This document shows, piece by piece, positions 33,859-37,802 of a stretch of DNA of 37,802 nucleotides. Origin of the DNA: Clostridiales bacterium Firm_18 (GTDB lineage Bacteria > Bacillota > Clostridia > Monoglobales > Firm-18); contig LVAX01000087.1 of assembly GCA_001604215.1 (NCBI GenBank), positions 201 through 38,002 of the forward strand. The letters are read 5' to 3'. The notes under the pieces were generated by a model. The model was not told the DNA's origin and ran no database searches. It worked only from the letters and a program-made list of their open reading frames with translations. A program made the position numbers and the translations under genes. Within the stretch, counting starts at the first letter, position 1. Every line of letters begins with the position of its first letter.

Positions 33859-34503
33859 TTACCCCCCTAAAAAAAAGTAAACCATTAGATAATGCATGAC
33901 GGCGCCTAAAAGGACAAATATGTGAAACAACTCATGAAACCCGAAGCCTTTTGCAAAGTTGGGCTTTTTTACGGCGTAAACAATACCGCCGACTGTATAA
34001 AACAAGCCGCCTGCAAACAGCAAGAGCAAACCGCGCCCTTCGATAGCTTTAACAAGGGGGACAACGGCAAATATTATCGACCAGCCCATTACCATATAGA
34101 TAATTGTGGAAAAGGTACGATAGCGCCCTGTCCAGAAGGCTTTCAGTATAATCCCGGCAGCGGCAAATGTCCATATACCGATTATATATCCCCATTTCAG
34201 CCTGCCCTCAAATACAGAAGATACTATGGGAGTGTATGTCCCTGCTATAAGCACATAAATCATACAATGATCGATTATATGGCAAACTCGTATAAGTGCT
34301 TTGGGGCCTTTTACAAGATGGTAGACGGAACTTGCGGCAAACAGTGCCGTCATGCTTGCTCCGAATATGGTGTTAACTATTAGCCTTTGTATGTCACCAT
34401 TAGATTTTAGAGCAAGAAAAACCAATCCGACGATTGCCGCCGCTGTACCGCCCACATGAGTGAAACCGCTTACCGTATCGCGAAAAAACTTAATATATAT
34501 CAA
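33859..34503 (-). CDS. Hemolysin III / PAQR-family membrane protein
   Basis: 214 residues with seven membrane helices. Conserved positions: SGFTHVGG at the N-terminus, SSVYHLV, IIDHCMIYVLIAGTYTP and the C-terminal FGFHELFHIFVLLGAVMHY; the His and Asp residues are the presumed metal site of this hydrolase-like superfamily. The start appears to be a TTG at 34503, overlapping the SGNH gene by 14 bases, with a G-run directly upstream. Despite the name, haemolysis is not a safe inference. Confidence 0.92.
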   Translation of the reverse strand: MIYIKFFRDTVSGFTHVGGTAAAIVGLVFLALKSNGDIQRLIVNTIFGASMTALFAASSVYHLVKGPKALIRVCHIIDHCMIYVLIAGTYTPIVSSVFEGRLKWGYIIGIWTFAAAGIILKAFWTGRYRTFSTIIYMVMGWSIIFAVVPLVKAIEGRGLLLLFAGGLFYTVGGIVYAVKKPNFAKGFGFHELFHIFVLLGAVMHYLMVYFFLGG

Positions 34504-35125
34504 CCCCCGTAATTGCTTTTAGCCATAGGCGTGCTATCAGTGCATGCCCCGCACTTGTGGGATGAACCCCGTCCGCCGCCCAGAATGCCGGTGATACATG
34601 GGTGCATTTTTGCGCGAAGATGCCGTCAAGGGGTATGTATATTGCTCCAAATTCCCGGGCAAGCTGTCTTGTCCTTTGGATTTTCGGGTCCAAATCCTCT
34701 CGCCACAGCAGCCTGTCCTCCGGATGCGGGAGCACAAACGGCTCGAGCATTATAATCGGTATATCCCCCAATTCATCTGCGGTACGCGAGAGGATTTGCC
34801 TGTAATTATCATAAAACTCCTGATCGGTGGTGGGGTCGTTGCTGTCAAATTTTCTCCATGTATCGTTAATTCCTATCATTATGGATAAAACATCCGGACG
34901 CAGGTCTATACAGTCGCGGGTCCATCTTTCGCATAAATCGGAGGATCTGTTGCCCGAAATGCCCCGGTTAATAAATGTGCAGCCGTGCTCGGGGTACATG
35001 GACTGAAAAAAAGCGGAAATATAATTAACATAACCAAAACCCAATGTATCGTTTTCCCTGTCCCTGCCCGAATCGGTAATGCTGTCACCCTGAAACAGAA
35101 TTTTTGAACCTTTTTTTATTATCAT
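34490..35125 (-). CDS. SGNH/GDSL-family hydrolase
   Basis: 211 residues, ATG behind GAAAGGCGAT. Block I GDSITDSG with nucleophile Ser15, block II NRGISGNRSSDL, block III MIGINDTWR, block V AADGVHPTSAGH with Asp185 and His188: a complete catalytic set. No signal peptide, so cytoplasmic. Such short members deacylate sugars, lipids or peptides. Lies 41 bases after ilvE and overlaps the hemolysin III gene. Confidence 0.94.
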   Translation of the reverse strand: MIIKKGSKILFQGDSITDSGRDRENDTLGFGYVNYISAFFQSMYPEHGCTFINRGISGNRSSDLCERWTRDCIDLRPDVLSIMIGINDTWRKFDSNDPTTDQEFYDNYRQILSRTADELGDIPIIMLEPFVLPHPEDRLLWREDLDPKIQRTRQLAREFGAIYIPLDGIFAQKCTHVSPAFWAADGVHPTSAGHALIARLWLKAITGVDIY

Positions 35126-35166
35126 ATTTAATCGCCTTTCTTAAAAGGAAAAGTTTTATTTTAAAA

Positions 35167-36231
35167 TCAGACTTTTTGAGTCCAGTTGAATTTGTCTTCT
35201 ATTTTCCCGTTTTGTATTCCCGTCAGATAGTGGTAAGTCTGCTTAGCAATCGGGCCGGTTTGGTTGCCGTTTATAATTATTTTTTTCCCGTTCCAGTTAA
35301 GTTCGCCCACAGGGCTGATAACGGCGGCGGTACCTGTTCCGAATACTTCGGATAATTTTCCTTGCTCGTGCGCTAAGTAGACTTCTTCGACGGTTATGGC
35401 TCGTTCGGTAACCTTTTTACCCTGCGAGCGCAGCAGCTCAATAACGCTCATGCGTGTTATACCGGGCAGTATGCTGCCTTGAAGTGCGGGGGTGATGATT
35501 TCGTCGTCTATAACAAAAAAGACATTCATTGTTCCCACTTCTTCTATATACTTTCGTTCAACCCCGTCAAGCCACAAAACCTGGGTGTAGCTTACTTCTT
35601 CGGCTTCTTTTTGGGCTTTAAGGCTTGCCGCGTAATTACCGCCGGTTTTGGAAAATCCCGTTCCGCCTCTGACGGCACGCACATATTTGCTTTCAACCCA
35701 GATTTTAACCGGATTGATGCCCTCGGGATAATACTGGCCGCTTGGTGATGCGATTATAATAAATTTATAGGTATAGGACGGGTGTACCCCCAAAAAAGGA
35801 TCGGTTGCGAAAATAAAGGGGCGAAGATACAAAGAGGTTCCTTCGGAATGGGGAACCCAATCCCGTTCGATATCTACAAATGTTTTAATGGCTTTAACGC
35901 AAAAGTCAACATCTACCGGAGGAATGCAAAGACGTTCGTTGCTTAAATTAATTCTTTCCATGTTTTTCTCCGGCCTGAACAGTTGAATATCGCCTTGCGG
36001 TGTCCTGTATGCCTTTAAGCCTTCGAATACGGCTTGCCCGTAATGCAGCACGGAAACGGAAGGGTCAAGCTCAAGGGGACCGTATGGGACAATTCGCGCA
36101 TCATACCATCCTTTTTCGACAGAGTAGTCCATAATAAACATATGGTCCGTAAAAATTTTGCCGAAACCTAGGCCTTCCTCATTTTCCGGCTTTGCCTTTG
36201 GTGAATTTGTTTTCTGAACAGTAATGTTCAT
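35167..36231 (-). CDS. ilvE: Branched-chain amino acid aminotransferase (type II)
   Basis: 354 residues from ATG 36231; another ATG at 36240 abuts the GAGGAG ribosome binding site and is unlikely. PLP enzyme of fold type IV: SVLHYGQAVFEGLKAYR, RLCIPPVD, SLYLRPFIFATD, likely PLP-lysine in GFSKTGGNYAAS, QVLWLDGVERKYIEEVGTMN, and SEVFGTGTAAVISPVG. Transfers amino groups between glutamate and branched-chain 2-oxoacids. First gene of a leftward cluster with SGNH hydrolase, hemolysin III and acyltransferase-like genes. Confidence 0.96.
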   Translation of the reverse strand: MNITVQKTNSPKAKPENEEGLGFGKIFTDHMFIMDYSVEKGWYDARIVPYGPLELDPSVSVLHYGQAVFEGLKAYRTPQGDIQLFRPEKNMERINLSNERLCIPPVDVDFCVKAIKTFVDIERDWVPHSEGTSLYLRPFIFATDPFLGVHPSYTYKFIIIASPSGQYYPEGINPVKIWVESKYVRAVRGGTGFSKTGGNYAASLKAQKEAEEVSYTQVLWLDGVERKYIEEVGTMNVFFVIDDEIITPALQGSILPGITRMSVIELLRSQGKKVTERAITVEEVYLAHEQGKLSEVFGTGTAAVISPVGELNWNGKKIIINGNQTGPIAKQTYHYLTGIQNGKIEDKFNWTQKV

Positions 36232-36264
36232 AACTTTCATCTCCTCATTATTTCAGTTCACTAT

Positions 36265-36293
36265 ATTTTATCACAATAAACCTGCAAATTCAA
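36265..36293 (-). promoter_or_regulatory. Sigma-A promoter of the ilvE cluster
   Basis: Minus strand TTGAAT (36293-36288), exactly 17 bases, TAAAAT (36270-36265), about 33 bases before the ilvE start codon. Confidence 0.7.
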
Positions 36294-36329
36294 GTACACA
36301 AAAATTGAAAAATAGAGTGTTCATAACAA

Positions 36330-36524
36330 CGACGTGGGAAAAGACACCAAAGAAGATATTTACGCCGAAGGCGTACAGCCCGAAAAAGGTTGGTAGCGCA
36401 GCGAAGGCGTTATGCCCGCGTTTACAAGGGCATAGCCGCAGCAAGCGTGACCTTTTTCGGATAAGGAGTAGCAACGGAGCGATTTTGGTTGCATCGTAGT
36501 TTGCTGCGACGTGTGTTGCGACCA
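36330..36524. repeat. Structured element interrupting a terminase remnant
   Basis: Dense in inverted repeats: TACGCC-GAA-GGCGTA (around 36360); CCGAAAAAGGT (near 36379) against ACCTTTTTCGG (near 36450); and TATGCCC against GGGCATA in between, together making a long imperfect hairpin. The minus strand stays open as a Leu/Phe-rich 84-residue frame but has no ribosome binding site, so I read it as a mobile or dispersed element. Its right boundary coincides with the end of terminase similarity at 36524. Left boundary is approximate. Confidence 0.4.
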
Positions 36525-36769
36525 TTGTATAACTCCTTTGCGCGCAGTTCGGTACTGTCGCGTTGTTTCATCGAGAGGATTTCTTTGGACTTCGGCATCG
36601 CCGCCCCCTCGGCATCGGGAATATCCAGAACGGTAAGTATCCTGCCTTCCGGATTACCGTTTAAGGCTTTTTCTGTCATAGCCTTTTTCTTGCGTCCGGT
36701 ACCGGGTCTTTTTCCGCCATGCCCGCCGGTATTGTTCGATTTTGTCGGTATTATTCTACCGTCTTCCAT
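36422..36769 (-). pseudogene. Phage terminase small subunit (P27-like), truncated
   Basis: Start ATG 36769 has AAAGGGTGAT upstream. The first 82 residues resemble P27-family terminase small subunits: a Gly/Lys-rich start (GGHGGKRPGTGRKKK), then EKALNGNPEGRILTVLDIPD, MPKSKEILSMKQ and TELRAKELYN. Similarity ends at 36524, where the structured element begins, so more than half of the normal protein is lost. No large terminase, portal or capsid gene follows. It is a relic of a phage or phage-like element. Confidence 0.6.
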
Positions 36770-36946
36770 ATCACCCTTTTGATTTCGCTTTTTATTCACG
36801 CGAAGGGGGCCGCGGTTTTCTGTCTCAAGGGACACAGAGGTTTTGTGGTCCCTTGGGTTTATAATTGTAATTATTTTTTAATTTTTGCATATACTATATT
36901 GAATGCAATTAAAACGTTATTTCAATGCTATTTGCATTACATTAGC

Positions 36947-36982
36947 TTGACAAATTTATATTTGTGTGCTATAATACAAATA
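36947..36982 (+). promoter_or_regulatory. Promoter and operator of the toxin-antitoxin pair
   Basis: TTGACA (36947-36952), 17 bases, TATAAT (36970-36975): perfect consensus. The inverted repeat TATTTGT (36959-36965) / ACAAATA (36976-36982) brackets the -10 box, the expected binding site for the antitoxin or toxin-antitoxin complex. Confidence 0.8.
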
Positions 36983-37005
36983 ATCAGAGAAAGGAGTGAT
37001 TATCT

Positions 37006-37284
37006 ATGGCAAAAAAAACATCTAACGTCAGTTTTCGTATTGACAGCGATTTGAAGCAGCAGGCTGACAAGCTATTCTCACAGCTTGGATTGAATATGAC
37101 AACAGCATTCAATATTTTTCTTCGCCAAGCCATAAGAGAAGGCAGTATTCCATTTACTATTACAATTAACACTCCGAATGCTGAAACAGTTGCTGCAATG
37201 CTTGAAGCACAGAGGATTGCAACAGATCCGAAGGTAAAGCGTTATTCAGATGTAGAGGAAGCTCTTCGGGAGTTAAAATCATGA
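37006..37284 (+). CDS. dinJ: RelB/DinJ-family antitoxin
   Basis: 92 residues, ATG behind AAAGGAGTGAT. N-terminal ribbon-helix-helix (~5-50): NVSFRIDSDLKQQADKLFSQ, LGLNMTTAFNIFLRQAIREG and IPF, nearly the DinJ consensus. The C-terminal part wraps the toxin. Binds its own promoter and neutralises the next gene's product. Overlaps the toxin gene by four bases (ATGA). Confidence 0.95.
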   Translation: MAKKTSNVSFRIDSDLKQQADKLFSQLGLNMTTAFNIFLRQAIREGSIPFTITINTPNAETVAAMLEAQRIATDPKVKRYSDVEEALRELKS

Positions 37285-37562
37285 ACCGCGATATTGTCTG
37301 GACCGGGCAATTCAAAAAGGATTATAAGCTATCCATCAAGCGCGGTTTAAATATTGACGCTCTTGACGATATAATCCGTATGCTTGCTAAAGGAGAGCCG
37401 CTTCCAAAGGAACTGGATGACCACCAACTCTCAGGTAATTGGAAAGGTTATCGGGAATGTCATATAGAACCTGATTGGTTGTTAATTTACCGTATTGAAA
37501 AGAATGTCCTTGTACTGACATTAGTTCGAACCGGAACACACAGCGATTTGTTCGGAAAATAG
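37281..37562 (+). CDS. yafQ: YafQ-family mRNA interferase toxin
   Basis: 93 residues of the RelE/YafQ fold. All residues used by E. coli YafQ appear present: His48 (in DDHQLSGNW), His61, Asp65 and Trp66 (in CHIEPDWLLIYR) and His87 (in RTGTHSDLF). It would cleave mRNA on the ribosome when freed from the antitoxin. Appears intact and hence probably active. Sits beside the phage terminase relic, in the accessory end of the window. Confidence 0.95.
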   Translation: MNRDIVWTGQFKKDYKLSIKRGLNIDALDDIIRMLAKGEPLPKELDDHQLSGNWKGYRECHIEPDWLLIYRIEKNVLVLTLVRTGTHSDLFGK

Positions 37563-37592
37563 TCTTTGCAGTTTGTAAAGGCTATTTTTTTC
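37560..37592 (+). terminator. Terminator of the toxin-antitoxin operon
   Basis: TAGTCTTTGCA pairs (with G-U) with TGTAAAGGCTA, then seven T. The toxin stop codon is the first three bases of the stem. Confidence 0.75.
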
Positions 37593-37802
37593 CTAAATTC
37601 CCACAAAATTATCCTATACAAATCAAGCTGGGGTGGCAATTTCCAAAGCATTTAAACTTTTACACTCATGGCATATCGTCATCTAATAAGGTTACTGCGA
37701 AAAGTCTGGGGGAGAGATTGGTACGGTAAGAAGCTCTTTGAACTTAGTGTAAAATAATTATTGGCACAAAGAAAGGGAAATGGCGGATGCCACTTCCCAA
37801 AA
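37593..37802. other. Region without a recognisable gene
   Basis: AT-rich sequence to the window edge. A 29-codon frame (ATG at about 37672, start MAYRHLIRLLRKVWG) lacks a ribosome binding site and I do not recognise it. GGTGGC-type and GCCACC-type segments near 37632 and 37789 may be parts of a larger dyad or of a gene continuing outside. Confidence 0.3.

Noticed and set aside
36271..36525. 84-residue minus-strand open frame as a gene.
   Set aside because: No ribosome binding site, biased Leu/Phe composition, and it is made of inverted repeats; read as a structured element instead.
37672..37761. 29-codon open frame near the window end.
   Set aside because: No ribosome binding site and no recognisable similarity; chance or a fragment.

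Overview
The window looks like chromosome of an endospore-forming Clostridia-type Firmicute. Evidence: a complete spoIIIAA-AH operon, spmA-spmB, an AbrB/SpoVT-type regulator, an SLH-domain surface protein, a clostridial GyrA/ParC-like topoisomerase subunit, AGGAGG-type ribosome binding sites and near-consensus sigma-A promoters (TTGACA-17-TATAAT). Base composition is moderate and UUG starts are frequent. No tRNA, rRNA or CRISPR array was seen.

Layout: (1) 1-2229, the 3' part of a repeat-rich S-layer-homology surface protein, closed by a strong terminator and a ~115-bp palindromic intergenic repeat. (2) 2534-4559, proB-proA on the minus strand. (3) 4743-14495, an unusual carbohydrate-type locus: DeoR regulator, MATE transporter, ceramidase-like hydrolase, FGGY kinase, L-fucose-isomerase-like protein, triose-phosphate-isomerase-like protein, SIS isomerase and YjbQ-family protein, with a Gfo/Idh/MocA oxidoreductase convergent at the end. 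No sugar importer and no aldolase lie in the window, so the substrate cannot be named. (4) mgtE (minus). (5) 16132-20741, spoIIIA operon, then an Asp23-family gene. (6) 21277-26801 (minus), a YtrA-type GntR/ABC cassette and a heterodimeric ABC exporter with one predicted degenerate ATP site. (7) abrB-like gene, spmAB and a 45-residue Cys/Gly-rich membrane peptide. (8) parC-like gene, metK and a COG2426 membrane protein. (9) A minus-strand cluster ilvE - SGNH hydrolase - hemolysin III - acyltransferase-like protein. (10) 36300-37802, accessory DNA: a broken phage terminase small-subunit gene interrupted by a structured element, then a DinJ/YafQ toxin-antitoxin pair.

The most promising unexplained system is the DeoR-controlled locus in region 3. 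Its enzymes fit a logic of isomerise an aldose, phosphorylate the ketose, then isomerise the sugar phosphate, but the set matches no pathway I can name. Other points of note are four copies of an intergenic palindromic element always in the same orientation, a SpoIIIAG lacking the usual insertion in its ring-building domain, and an acyltransferase-like protein with Asp in place of the catalytic His.
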